DNA of 38,765 bases from Eubacteriales bacterium (GTDB taxonomy: Bacteria; Bacillota; Clostridia; Lachnospirales; Lachnospiraceae): contig JAUNDA010000012.1 in NCBI GenBank assembly GCA_030526295.1, forward strand, positions 1 to 38,765, given 5' to 3'. Below the pieces are notes generated by a model. That model saw nothing but the letters and a program-made list of their open reading frames with translations. It made no database searches and had not been told where the DNA came from. Shown piece by piece: positions 22,602-30,609 of this stretch. How positions within the stretch are numbered: the stretch's first letter is position 1; each line of letters starts with the position of its first letter. Both the position numbers and the translations under genes were made by a program.

Positions 22602-23864
22602 ATGCAGACAGATTATCATCTTTTAAAACGAAATACATTACTTAACCTGATTAACCATCTCGGACCGATAAGCAGAAAAAAGCTTACCGAATATACCGAT
22701 TACAGACCGGCTTCAATCAGCGAACTCACAAAGGAGCTCATAGATGACCAGCTCGTCGTTGAAAGAGGTTCACTCTCAACAGGTCCCGGCAGAAGAAGGG
22801 TGCTTCTTGAGTTAAACAGTGCAAGGCTTTGTGCAGTCGGAGTCCTTCTCTCATTTAACCACGTATCATACGTTCTTTCACAGACAGACGGTGTGATTGT
22901 TGAAAGAGTCGATACCGATATCACTGACTCACCAGATGACAGGCTTGCCGACATCATCGTAGAAAAAATTATGGGATTAATAAAGGCTCATCCCGAAAGA
23001 TACGTTGTGGGAATCGGTCTTGCAGACCCTCTCTTTGACGAGGCACACTTTGGCTTTGCAACAACTCTTCCAAAGATTTATGACCGTTTCATTGACTGGG
23101 GACACATGGAGCTTAAGTCTAAGCTTGAAAAGATGGTGGATATCCCTGTCAAGAACTTCAGTGCAATGATGCTTCCAGCACTCGTTGAGCAGCACTATGG
23201 CACCGCAAAGGGCAAGCAGGATTTCATCTGTGTCGAGATTTCAAACGGTCTTGGAATGTCAATCATGTGTAACGGCGAGGTTGTAAAGGGCTTCCAGGGA
23301 AGAGCCGGGGAATTCGGACATACAACAATCAATTTCGGTGCTGAAAACAGAAGCATGTGCTACTGCGGCAAGACTGGCTGCGTTGAGGCAGATGCCGCAT
23401 TCCCATATATCAGGAAAAACATCAGTGAGGCACTTAAGAACGGTGCATACAGTGCTCTTCTTGATTTCCACGATCCTGACAAACCACTCACCGTACAGGA
23501 TGTAAGGAGGGGCCTTGATATGGGCGATATCCTCTGTGAGCATTATGTCAGGGAGTCAGCAAGACGAATCGGTGCCGCAATCGCAAATATCGTAAACGTC
23601 CTTAATCCGGAGTCGGTAGTACTCTACGGCTCGCTCACACAGCTTGGTGATTTCTTTATTAATGAAATCAAATCGATTCTCAGAAGAAATACACTTGTTT
23701 ACCTCAGGGACTATCAGGTTGTTGTAAATGAGGAAATGGAATCACTTCTCCCGCTTGGTGCGGCAGCTCAGATGTTCAATGAGTTCCTGAATGTTGATTC
23801 ATACTCATGGATTTACAAGCTCCAGCCTGAGGGAGAGGCAGACCTCGAGGACACAGAGGAATAA
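22602..23864 (+). CDS. ROK-family transcriptional regulator (NagC/XylR type)
   Basis: The protein has 420 residues. An N-terminal winged helix covers ~1-75 (RNTLLNLINHLGPISRKKL, RPASISELTKELI), then a ROK domain. The zinc motif CYCGKTGCVE (~residue 265) and the preceding EFGH histidine are present. The sugar-kinase acid, normally in NDANAA, is replaced (VKNFSAMML), so kinase activity is unlikely and the protein should be a sugar-responsive repressor or activator. GGGAG seven bases before ATG 22602 decides the start over a TTG two codons earlier. It heads an operon with two NagA-like amidohydrolases and faces the ceramidase-like gene. An amino-sugar phosphate effector is inferred from the neighbours. 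Confidence 0.85.
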   Translation: MQTDYHLLKRNTLLNLINHLGPISRKKLTEYTDYRPASISELTKELIDDQLVVERGSLSTGPGRRRVLLELNSARLCAVGVLLSFNHVSYVLSQTDGVIVERVDTDITDSPDDRLADIIVEKIMGLIKAHPERYVVGIGLADPLFDEAHFGFATTLPKIYDRFIDWGHMELKSKLEKMVDIPVKNFSAMMLPALVEQHYGTAKGKQDFICVEISNGLGMSIMCNGEVVKGFQGRAGEFGHTTINFGAENRSMCYCGKTGCVEADAAFPYIRKNISEALKNGAYSALLDFHDPDKPLTVQDVRRGLDMGDILCEHYVRESARRIGAAIANIVNVLNPESVVLYGSLTQLGDFFINEIKSILRRNTLVYLRDYQVVVNEEMESLLPLGAAAQMFNEFLNVDSYSWIYKLQPEGEADLEDTEE

Positions 23865-23957
23865 CCTCCAGGATAAGTATTTAAAGAATAATTCAGGCTC
23901 CTTAATGCATTTTTATAAACAGAAATAGCAAATGGAACTTTTGTATAAGGAGAATAA

Positions 23958-25151
23958 ATGAAAGCGATTGTAAACGGAAAGCTCGTATTTCCGGACAGAA
24001 TAACATATGGCGTTGTTCTTGTTGATAAGGACAGAATCATCGCCTCAGGCGAGGAGGTATGTATCCCCGAGGGTGCCGAGATAATTGACGCCGACGGCTT
24101 ATATGTCGGACCAGGCCTTTTCGACCAGCACGTTCACGGCTACAAGCAGTATGGTGAGGCTTTTGATGTAACGGATAACGCCAGGGCCACAGCTCTCTGC
24201 CACCTTAAGCACGGCACGACACAGATTACACCATCGGCAGCCTACAATCTCTCAAAGGAAGACTTTATAAGCGTAATTGACCAGTGCAACGCAGCAATAA
24301 AGAAGGGAGACACAAGCATTGTCGGTATCCACTTTGAGGGTCCGTTCACGAATCCGTTAAACGGAGCCAACTCGCAGCTCACATGGGAGTTTTCGGAGGA
24401 GCTTTGCAGCGAGATTTTTGAAAGGGCAGGAAAAAATGTACTTCACTGTACATATGCCCCTGAGATGCCCCATGGAAAACGAATGGAGGAGGTCCTTAAG
24501 AAATATAAGGTAATTCCCGATATCGGCCATACAAGGGCCGACCCCGAAAGTATTTACAGGGGTGTTGAGAACGGTGCAAAAATAGTAACTCATCTTTTTG
24601 ATGCAATGGGAAATTATAAGGGTGCCGATGAAACAGTATTCAGCTTTACAGGCGACCCGCAGGAGTGTGTATCGGACATCGTACTTAGCATACCGGGACT
24701 CTACTATGAGCTTATATGTGACTCAAGAAGCCTCCACGTAAGACCTGTATCAATAAGGCAGACCTACAGGGCAGCGAGCGAGGATTACATCATCTGTATA
24801 TCGGATGCAACGGGTAGCGAAGGAAAGCTAAACCCGGAGGATTATCCGCCTGAGGATCCAAAGAGTGCAAAGGACCTTAACTTCAATGAAAAGGGTGAGC
24901 TCTCAGGAAGCCGTCTTGTCGCAGCACAAAGTGTAGCAAACTTTATGGCAAACACAGGCGCAGATGTAAGGGTCGGCTTTAAGGCAGGCTCCACAAACTC
25001 GGCAAAGGCTCTTAACCTCTACGATGACTATGGTTCAATCGATGCAGGAAAATTTGCAAACATCATCTTTGTAGATGAGAGGTTTAGCGTTAAGCAGGTA
25101 ATGTTTAAGGGAGAGATGCTTGACGAGGTAAGACCAGAGCTCAGGGTTTAA
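23958..25151 (+). CDS. nagA: N-acetylglucosamine-6-phosphate deacetylase-like amidohydrolase (copy 1)
   Basis: The protein has 397 residues, with an N-terminal urease-type beta-sandwich and a TIM barrel. Metal and catalytic residues are in the expected order: His58 and His60 (FDQHVHG), Glu127 (GIHFEGPF), His191 (DIGHTRA), His212 (THLFDAMG) and Asp283 (ISDATGSEG). NagA enzymes deacetylate GlcNAc-6-phosphate to glucosamine-6-phosphate in the cytoplasm. The THLFDAMG signature, THLYNAM in many NagA, supports that family. AAGGAG upstream supports the start. It follows the ROK regulator by 93 bp. No nagB or transporter is in view, so the substrate may differ from GlcNAc-6-P. Confidence 0.8.
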   Translation: MKAIVNGKLVFPDRITYGVVLVDKDRIIASGEEVCIPEGAEIIDADGLYVGPGLFDQHVHGYKQYGEAFDVTDNARATALCHLKHGTTQITPSAAYNLSKEDFISVIDQCNAAIKKGDTSIVGIHFEGPFTNPLNGANSQLTWEFSEELCSEIFERAGKNVLHCTYAPEMPHGKRMEEVLKKYKVIPDIGHTRADPESIYRGVENGAKIVTHLFDAMGNYKGADETVFSFTGDPQECVSDIVLSIPGLYYELICDSRSLHVRPVSIRQTYRAASEDYIICISDATGSEGKLNPEDYPPEDPKSAKDLNFNEKGELSGSRLVAAQSVANFMANTGADVRVGFKAGSTNSAKALNLYDDYGSIDAGKFANIIFVDERFSVKQVMFKGEMLDEVRPELRV

Positions 25152-25196
25152 AAGAATCAGTAAACACAAACATTTTATATAACGAGGGGTAGGAAA

Positions 25197-26336
25197 TTGA
25201 AAACAGCTTTTATTAATGCAAACATCGTTTTAAAGAACGAAATAATCGAGAACGGTGCTCTTTTAGTAGAGGACGGAGTCATCACAAGAGTAGGTAAGGA
25301 TTTCCCGATTGCGAGGGATTTCGCATATGTTGATGTAGAGGGCAAATACCTTGCCCCGGGATTCATCGACATCCATACACATGCAAGTGACAGGAAATTC
25401 TTTATGGAAGCACCAGAGGAGTGTGCGAAATATCATCTTGAGCATGGTACAACAAGCGTATATCCGGCTCTTTACTTCAGCATGAATACCGAGCAGTATG
25501 TAGCAGCCATCAAGCAGATGAAGGAGGCAAAGAATAATACCGTCAATATCGAGGGCGTTTATCTCGAGGGACCGTATCTCAATCCGAAGTTTGGATGCGA
25601 TAAGGAGCATTGCCCGTGGAAGGATAAGGCTGACCCTGAAAAGTTCATGCCTATCGTTGATGAGGCTAAAGATTTCGCCGTTGTTTACTGCGTAGCTCCC
25701 GAGAGAGAGGGAATTCTTGACTATGTAAAGGCTGTAAGAGAGGCAAACCCAAATGCTGTATTTTCCGTAGCACACTCTGAGGCAGCACCTGAGCAGTGCG
25801 AGGCACTCATCCCGTACGGACTTAAGATTGGAACACACTTCACAGATGCAACAGGCAAGGTTCACAGATGGCCGGATGTTGAAATCGTAGGCGTTGGTCC
25901 TGACGAGGTAGTGCTTCTTCACGACGAGATGTATGCCGAGCTTATCGTTGACGAGTTTGGAATCCATGTAGACCCATATATGCTTAAGCTTGCACGTAAG
26001 GTAAAGGGTGATGACAAGCTCATCCTCATCTCTGATGCATATGCAGCTGACGGTCCAGTTCCTGAGGGCTATGACGGAGTAACAGACATCAACTTCGACT
26101 GGACAGGTGAGATTGCAGGCTCAAAGATTAACCTTGCTTCAGCTGTTAGAAACATGATGAAGCACACAGGTGCAGGAATCGTTGAGGCAGTAAGAATGGC
26201 AACAGCCAACCCGGCAACTGCAATCGGTGTTACAGACAGAGGCGAGATAAAGGAAGGCATGAAGGCCGACCTCATCATAATCGATGACAAAATCAATGTA
26301 AGCGCTGTATTCAAAAACGGCGAGCAGGTAATCTAA
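25197..26336 (+). CDS. NagA-like amidohydrolase (copy 2, TTG start)
   Basis: The protein has 379 residues with the same fold as its neighbour but is clearly divergent. Ligands are His60 and His62 (DIHTHASD), Glu124 (YLEGPYLNP), His193 (VAHSEAA), His214 (THFTDATG) and Asp280 (ISDAYAADG). The segment THFTDATG departs from the NagA consensus where copy 1 keeps NAM/DAM, so a different acyl sugar is likely. The start is TTG at 25197: GAGGGG lies seven bases upstream, and the next in-frame ATG would remove the metal-binding histidines. It is 45 bp after copy 1 and is followed by a strong terminator, so it ends the operon. Confidence 0.8.
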   Translation: MKTAFINANIVLKNEIIENGALLVEDGVITRVGKDFPIARDFAYVDVEGKYLAPGFIDIHTHASDRKFFMEAPEECAKYHLEHGTTSVYPALYFSMNTEQYVAAIKQMKEAKNNTVNIEGVYLEGPYLNPKFGCDKEHCPWKDKADPEKFMPIVDEAKDFAVVYCVAPEREGILDYVKAVREANPNAVFSVAHSEAAPEQCEALIPYGLKIGTHFTDATGKVHRWPDVEIVGVGPDEVVLLHDEMYAELIVDEFGIHVDPYMLKLARKVKGDDKLILISDAYAADGPVPEGYDGVTDINFDWTGEIAGSKINLASAVRNMMKHTGAGIVEAVRMATANPATAIGVTDRGEIKEGMKADLIIIDDKINVSAVFKNGEQVI

Positions 26337-26378
26337 TCTAAACCACAATAAACCTGAATTATTAAAAAGACAAAATTT

Positions 26379-26408
26379 AAGGAGCTGCAATGCAGCTCCT
26401 TGTTTTTA
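26379..26408 (+). terminator. Rho-independent terminator of the ROK/amidohydrolase operon
   Basis: A perfect 10-bp stem pairs 26379-26388 with 26392-26401 around a 3-nt loop, followed by a T run at 26403-26407. It lies 43 bp past the stop. Confidence 0.9.
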
Positions 26409-26588
26409 TTATTTCTTATTTAGTTCTTTTCTGATTCCATTCATCGAAGCACTAAGTTCAACACCTCTTCCTTCAACAGCTTCCGAATAACCCTTTTCAA
26501 GCATCGAATCAAACTCATCTTTATTTAATTCATCTAGTGCCTTTAAAGCATGCTGTTTTTCAATGGAAATCCTTTTATCCTCAATCAT
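26409..26588 (-). CDS. Small RelB/DinJ-type antitoxin-like protein (59 aa, orphan)
   Basis: The frame begins MIEDKRISIEKQHALKAL at ATG 26588, with AGGTG five bases upstream, and ends 26409. Its centre, KDEFDSMLEKGYSEAVEGR, resembles the C-terminal region of short antitoxins (xFxxxLxKGYxxxxxGR) that wrap around RelE/MazF-like toxins. There is no ribbon-helix-helix or other DNA-binding half, and no toxin gene on either side. It is either an orphan antitoxin remnant or an unrelated small protein. The coding content is helical, charged and plausible. It lies downstream of the TraX-like gene, probably on the same transcript. Confidence 0.5.
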   Translation of the reverse strand: MIEDKRISIEKQHALKALDELNKDEFDSMLEKGYSEAVEGRGVELSASMNGIRKELNKK

Positions 26589-26595
26589 AATTCAC

Positions 26596-26676
26596 CTATC
26601 TACTTTCTATGAGGCTGATTATTGCTTCAATGACTTTCTTAGACACTCCTGACTTATATCTAATGTCACCCATCAT
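26596..26676 (-). CDS. 26-residue ORF overlapping the TraX-like stop codon
   Basis: The frame MMGDIRYKSGVSKKV... starts in an ATGA overlap with the TraX-like stop and ends 7 bp before the 59-residue ORF. The tight packing hints at a coupled mini-operon or at a decayed antitoxin N-terminus. No homology is recognised, and it may be spurious. Confidence 0.25.
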   Translation of the reverse strand: MMGDIRYKSGVSKKVIEAIISLIESR

Positions 26677-27446
26677 CCGGTTGCAAGGCGCACGAGTAAA
26701 TAGAAAAGCGCCATGTGTGCCGGATACATTATGTAGAAAAAGTACTTGAGCGGAACGTGTCCGCGGTCACCGTTATACATATGAAGCAGGAAAAACGACA
26801 ATGCCGAAATTCCGAAATAATCGATGCTTTCAAGAACCGAAATGACAACTCCGGCGATGTGCCTTACCTTCCTGTTATGTCTCAGCATCCACATCACACA
26901 GATAAGCGCAACGCCGAGCGCATTGTAATCGCTCTTCATGCTGTAAGCAATAAAGCAGAACATACCCGCCACTATTACCTGCCATACAATTGCAGCGGGT
27001 GTATTTTTGAGTTTGTTGAGGCAGTCAAGTGCAATTAACGATATGAAATATGTGAAAAGCACATTCTGATAGCCCGGGTAAAAATATGTTCCAAAGCACG
27101 CAAGGTCAAACGGCACCTCGGAGATAACTGCAAACAATCCCATTCGGATTATGTACTTACTTACGCTCTGGGTATTTATGTATCCCTCAACGATAAAGTA
27201 AGCAAATATCGGGAATGCCAGCCTTCCAACGAAGCGCATTATTCTCGCAATGAGATACCACTTCGAGCCCTCCGGGGAGGAAATTGCCATCATCCAGTAC
27301 TCGGGGTTCAGACCGTATAGACGGCCGTTCATGATAAGCATGAATCCGATGCTGTCAAAAAGCATAAGGAAAAAGGCAATCATTTTTAACTGATTGCCTG
27401 ATAATCCCCTGAATTTACGTGTTTTAAACTGAAGTGTATTTGCCAT
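26673..27446 (-). CDS. TraX-family membrane protein
   Basis: The protein has 257 residues with about seven to eight hydrophobic helices. The opening GLSGNQLKMIAFFLMLFDSI matches the TraX/acyltransferase-3-like consensus (LKxIAxxxMxxDH), although the usual His after Asp is Ser here. FVGRLAFPIFAYFIVEGY is also characteristic. TraX acetylates F-pilin in E. coli; Firmicutes members are of unknown function and are not linked to conjugation. No Shine-Dalgarno precedes ATG 27446, so translation may be weak or the start may differ. There are no conjugation genes nearby. Confidence 0.8.
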   Translation of the reverse strand: MANTLQFKTRKFRGLSGNQLKMIAFFLMLFDSIGFMLIMNGRLYGLNPEYWMMAISSPEGSKWYLIARIMRFVGRLAFPIFAYFIVEGYINTQSVSKYIIRMGLFAVISEVPFDLACFGTYFYPGYQNVLFTYFISLIALDCLNKLKNTPAAIVWQVIVAGMFCFIAYSMKSDYNALGVALICVMWMLRHNRKVRHIAGVVISVLESIDYFGISALSFFLLHMYNGDRGHVPLKYFFYIMYPAHMALFYLLVRLATG

Positions 27447-27468
27447 ATGTTATATAGTGTCAGAGGTT

Positions 27469-27688
27469 CTTAGCCCGATTGAGCTCGCTCATATGAGGGC
27501 TAAGGGCCGAATGACTCGGCACAAACATGAGCATTGAAGCGGGTCCTGATCTGCCATAGGCGAATGCAAATTTCAGGCCGCCAAAGTATGAGCATAAAAG
27601 TGGGACTTTAGTCCCGCGATATGCGAATGGTTGTGAGGATTGTGAGAGTGCGAAGCACGGAGCAATCCGAATATATAACACCACAACC
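27469..27688. repeat. Cluster of hairpins in a noncoding block (repeat-like)
   Basis: The gene-free stretch 27447-27714 is built of short perfect dyads: CTTAGCCC/GGGCTAAG (27469-27504), GCCGA/TCGGC (27506-27520), GGGAC/GTCCC (27602-27615), and a nested set of GGTTGTG/CACAACC (27629-27688), GGATTG/CAATCC (27637-27668) and GTGC/GCAC (27648-27658). TGAGCAT occurs at 27528-27534 and 27589-27595. It lies just downstream of metG on the minus strand. It may be a dispersed repeat element, a structured RNA or a composite terminator. Confidence 0.5.
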
Positions 27689-27714
27689 CAAGTGGGCATT
27701 TAGCCCCATTGAGC

Positions 27715-29772
27715 TTAACCGATCTCGCTGCCTGCCGGAATGTCCTTAAGGTCTGTTGTAAGAAGTGAAATCATCTCTCCATCCGGTGACTCAGCGGCAA
27801 CAACCATGCCCTGTGACTCAAAGCCTGCGATTTTTCTTGGAGCGAGGTTCATTACAACAACAACCTTCTTTCCAACCATATCCTCAGGCTTGTACCACTT
27901 CTTGATACCTGAAAGAACTGTACGTGTCTCGGAACCGAAGCTGATAGTTTCCTTAAGAAGCTTCTTTGAACCAGGAACCTCCTCGCATGCGATGATTTCG
28001 CCCACGCGAAGCTCAACCTTTGCAAAGTCGTCAAATGTAATCTCCGGCTTATGTGTAAGCTTTGCAGGCTCTGCTGCCTCCTTCTTCTCTTCCTTTGATT
28101 CCTCAGCCTTTGGCTCTTCCTTCGGAGGGAACATCTCTGCCACCTTATCAAGGACAACCTTCGGGTCAAGTCTTGCAAAAAGCATCTCCGGAGCATCAGT
28201 AACCTTATTGCCGTTTGGATACATACCGAATGTGTCCATATCCTGAAGCTCTCTCTTTTCAGTACCAAGCATCTTTAAGATCTTAGCTGATGTATCCGGC
28301 ATGAAGCTCTCAAGAAGGCTTGCGCCGATTGTGATACCCTCTGTGAGGTTATAAAGAACAGTCTTTAATCTCTCCTGCTTTGACTCATCCTTTGCAAGTG
28401 CCCATGGCATTGTCTCGTCGATATACTTGTTGAGTCTTCTGAAGATACCAAAAATCTCTGTGATTGCATCAGCAACCCTAAGCTCATCCATCTTCTCCTC
28501 AGCCTTTTCACAGCACTGAAGGATTGTTGAGATAAGATCGTCATCCGGATCATCCTCTTCACCATTTGTCTCAACGATTCCGCCAAAGTACTTGTTAGTC
28601 ATCGAGATTGTACGTGAAACGAGGTTTCCGAGAATGTTTGCAAGGTCTGAGTTGAATCGCTCGATCATGAGATCCCAGCTTACAACTCCGTCGTTCTCAA
28701 ACGGCATCTCGTGAAGAACGAAGTATCTTACTGCGTCAACACCGAAGAAATCAACGAGTGTGTCTGCATAAAGAACATTGCCCTTTGACTTACTCATCTT
28801 TCCGTCTGACATCATGAGCCATGGATGTCCGAATACCTGCTTTGGAAGCGGCTCACCAAGACTCATAAGGAAAATCGGCCAGTAAATTGTATGGAAACGG
28901 ATGATGTCCTTACCGATAAGGTGAAGGTCTGCCGGCCAGTACTTTGCATAGAGGTCATCACCTGTTGTGCGGCCCTCTGTGTCCTTTGTCTCGCTTGCAG
29001 CATATGCCTTGCCCTCGTCTGTCGGCTCACCGTCGCAGTTCCAGCCAAGGCCTGTGATATAGTTTGTAAGGGCGTCAAGCCATACATAAACTACATGCTT
29101 GTCATCGAAATCAACCGGGATACCCCACTTAAAGGATGTACGTGATACGCAGAGGTCCTGAAGTCCCGGAAGAAGGAAGTTGTTCATCATCTCGTTCTTA
29201 CGTGATACGGGCTGGATGAACTCAGGATGTGTATTGATATATTCAATAAGCTGGTCTGCATATTTGCTCATCTTAAAGAAATATGCTTCCTCGCTTGCCT
29301 TCTGTACAGGTCTTCCGCAGTCAGGGCAGTTTCCGTTTACAAGCTGGCTCTCTGTCCAGAATGACTCACATGGTGTGCAGTACCATCCCTCATAAGATCC
29401 CTTGTAGATGTCTCCCTTTGCATACATCTTCTTGAACATCTTCTGAACCTGTCCTACATGGTAGGGGTCGGTTGTACGGATGAACTTGTCATATGATGTG
29501 TTCATGAGGTCCCAGATATTCTTGATTGTTCCGGCAACATCATCAACATAAGCCTGTGGTGTAACACCTGCTGCCTTTGCCTTGTCCTCGATCTTCTGAC
29601 CGTGCTCATCTGTACCTGTCATGAAACGAACGTCATAACCCTCGGCGCGGCGGAAACGTGCAATCGAGTCTGCGAGCACGATCTCATATGTATTTCCGAT
29701 ATGCGGCTTAGCCGATGTATAGGCAATAGCCGTTGTAATGTAATAAGGTTTATTCTCTCTGTAACCCTTCAT
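27715..29772 (-). CDS. metG: Methionyl-tRNA synthetase
   Basis: The protein has 685 residues. The class I catalytic domain carries the HIGH variant HIGN at 24-27 and KMSKS at 325-329. A zinc knuckle uses Cys132, Cys135, Cys149 and Cys152. The anticodon-binding helical domain follows, then a C-terminal EMAP-II/Trbp111-type tRNA-binding domain over the last ~110 residues (DFAKVELRVGEI), joined by a Glu/Lys/Ala-rich linker. It charges tRNA-Met in the cytoplasm and is essential. GAGGGAG supports the start. The 95-bp upstream gap has no recognisable T-box. In Bacillus metS also lies downstream of rsmI, matching the order here. Confidence 0.95.
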   Translation of the reverse strand: MKGYRENKPYYITTAIAYTSAKPHIGNTYEIVLADSIARFRRAEGYDVRFMTGTDEHGQKIEDKAKAAGVTPQAYVDDVAGTIKNIWDLMNTSYDKFIRTTDPYHVGQVQKMFKKMYAKGDIYKGSYEGWYCTPCESFWTESQLVNGNCPDCGRPVQKASEEAYFFKMSKYADQLIEYINTHPEFIQPVSRKNEMMNNFLLPGLQDLCVSRTSFKWGIPVDFDDKHVVYVWLDALTNYITGLGWNCDGEPTDEGKAYAASETKDTEGRTTGDDLYAKYWPADLHLIGKDIIRFHTIYWPIFLMSLGEPLPKQVFGHPWLMMSDGKMSKSKGNVLYADTLVDFFGVDAVRYFVLHEMPFENDGVVSWDLMIERFNSDLANILGNLVSRTISMTNKYFGGIVETNGEEDDPDDDLISTILQCCEKAEEKMDELRVADAITEIFGIFRRLNKYIDETMPWALAKDESKQERLKTVLYNLTEGITIGASLLESFMPDTSAKILKMLGTEKRELQDMDTFGMYPNGNKVTDAPEMLFARLDPKVVLDKVAEMFPPKEEPKAEESKEEKKEAAEPAKLTHKPEITFDDFAKVELRVGEIIACEEVPGSKKLLKETISFGSETRTVLSGIKKWYKPEDMVGKKVVVVMNLAPRKIAGFESQGMVVAAESPDGEMISLLTTDLKDIPAGSEIG

Positions 29773-29867
29773 ATCTGTCTCCCTCTTTGTTCAAATCATT
29801 TTGGTGCCGGGCCAGGCGGCTCCGGTACAGAACCCGTCTTAAGAAAACCAAAAACGGGATGATAATC

Positions 29868-30458
29868 TTAATAGTTATATTCAAGCGGTCCGAATGAATC
29901 CGAACCAGCCTTTACGGTAACCATGTCAATTGCAAGGTTATCGCAGATTGTATTTGCAACAGCCTGTGCAAGCTGATCCTCCGTTGCCTTTTCATATGCA
30001 CCTGTAAGCTCATTAAATTCAATTACAGCAGTGCCGTCACCGTTATCAGTAAATGAAACAAGTACTGTTGTTGTGGCAAGTGTTCCATCCTTTATCAGCA
30101 GTGCCGTAAGATTTTCAGCAGTGCACTCAGGCTCATAGATTACATCAACGTCCTCATTAAGACCGCTTCCCGTAATGTAGAAATAGCTGACCTGAATCAT
30201 GTTTTCTGTATCCTTCGGCTTTTTGTCATCCGGGTAGCTGGCATATTTATCACCATTTATTATTCCGTCTGACGGTCCCTTTGCGCCCTCGGGTATCACA
30301 TACTCGACAGTAGCTATTGGTGTCTCAGCCACCTGCTGTGAAGTCTGCTCTGTGGCCTTTTCATCACCATTTTCCTTTATGCTGATATTTGACTTACTGC
30401 AGCCAGCCAATGCCATGACAAGCATTGCTGCCATCAGTAAATATGTAAGTTTCTTCAT
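29868..30458 (-). CDS. GerMN-domain-like lipoprotein
   Basis: The protein has 196 residues. A lipoprotein signal peptide ends in the lipobox LAGC with Cys20, so the mature protein is anchored on the outer face of the membrane. After a disordered Ser/Lys/Glu/Thr region, the C-terminal ~110 residues (ISYFYIT-like strand, LTALLIKDG, DGTAVIEFNEL, QAVANTICDNL) resemble the GerMN domain found in spore-germination and peptidoglycan-associated lipoproteins. It has no close partner gene; it sits between ribU and metG. Function unknown. The ORF end and start are clear. Confidence 0.7.
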   Translation of the reverse strand: MKKLTYLLMAAMLVMALAGCSKSNISIKENGDEKATEQTSQQVAETPIATVEYVIPEGAKGPSDGIINGDKYASYPDDKKPKDTENMIQVSYFYITGSGLNEDVDVIYEPECTAENLTALLIKDGTLATTTVLVSFTDNGDGTAVIEFNELTGAYEKATEDQLAQAVANTICDNLAIDMVTVKAGSDSFGPLEYNY

Positions 30459-30609
30459 TAAGTATGCTCCTTGATATCTTTTTTCTTTATCAGTTATACC
30501 GCGTAAAGCTTAATTATAACAGATATTCAGACTTTTTGCAGTAACATTGCCATTTGCATAAGTCTCCTAATGTCCCTTCCATAAGCCTCCGCAGCATTTG
30601 GAAGCAGTA

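Noticed and set aside
26673..27446. Conjugation-related origin for the TraX-like gene
   Set aside because: No relaxase, coupling protein or pilus genes nearby; TraX-like proteins are widespread in Firmicutes chromosomes.
29773..29867. T-box leader before metG
   Set aside because: Too short, and no T-box core sequence, specifier or antiterminator pattern seen.
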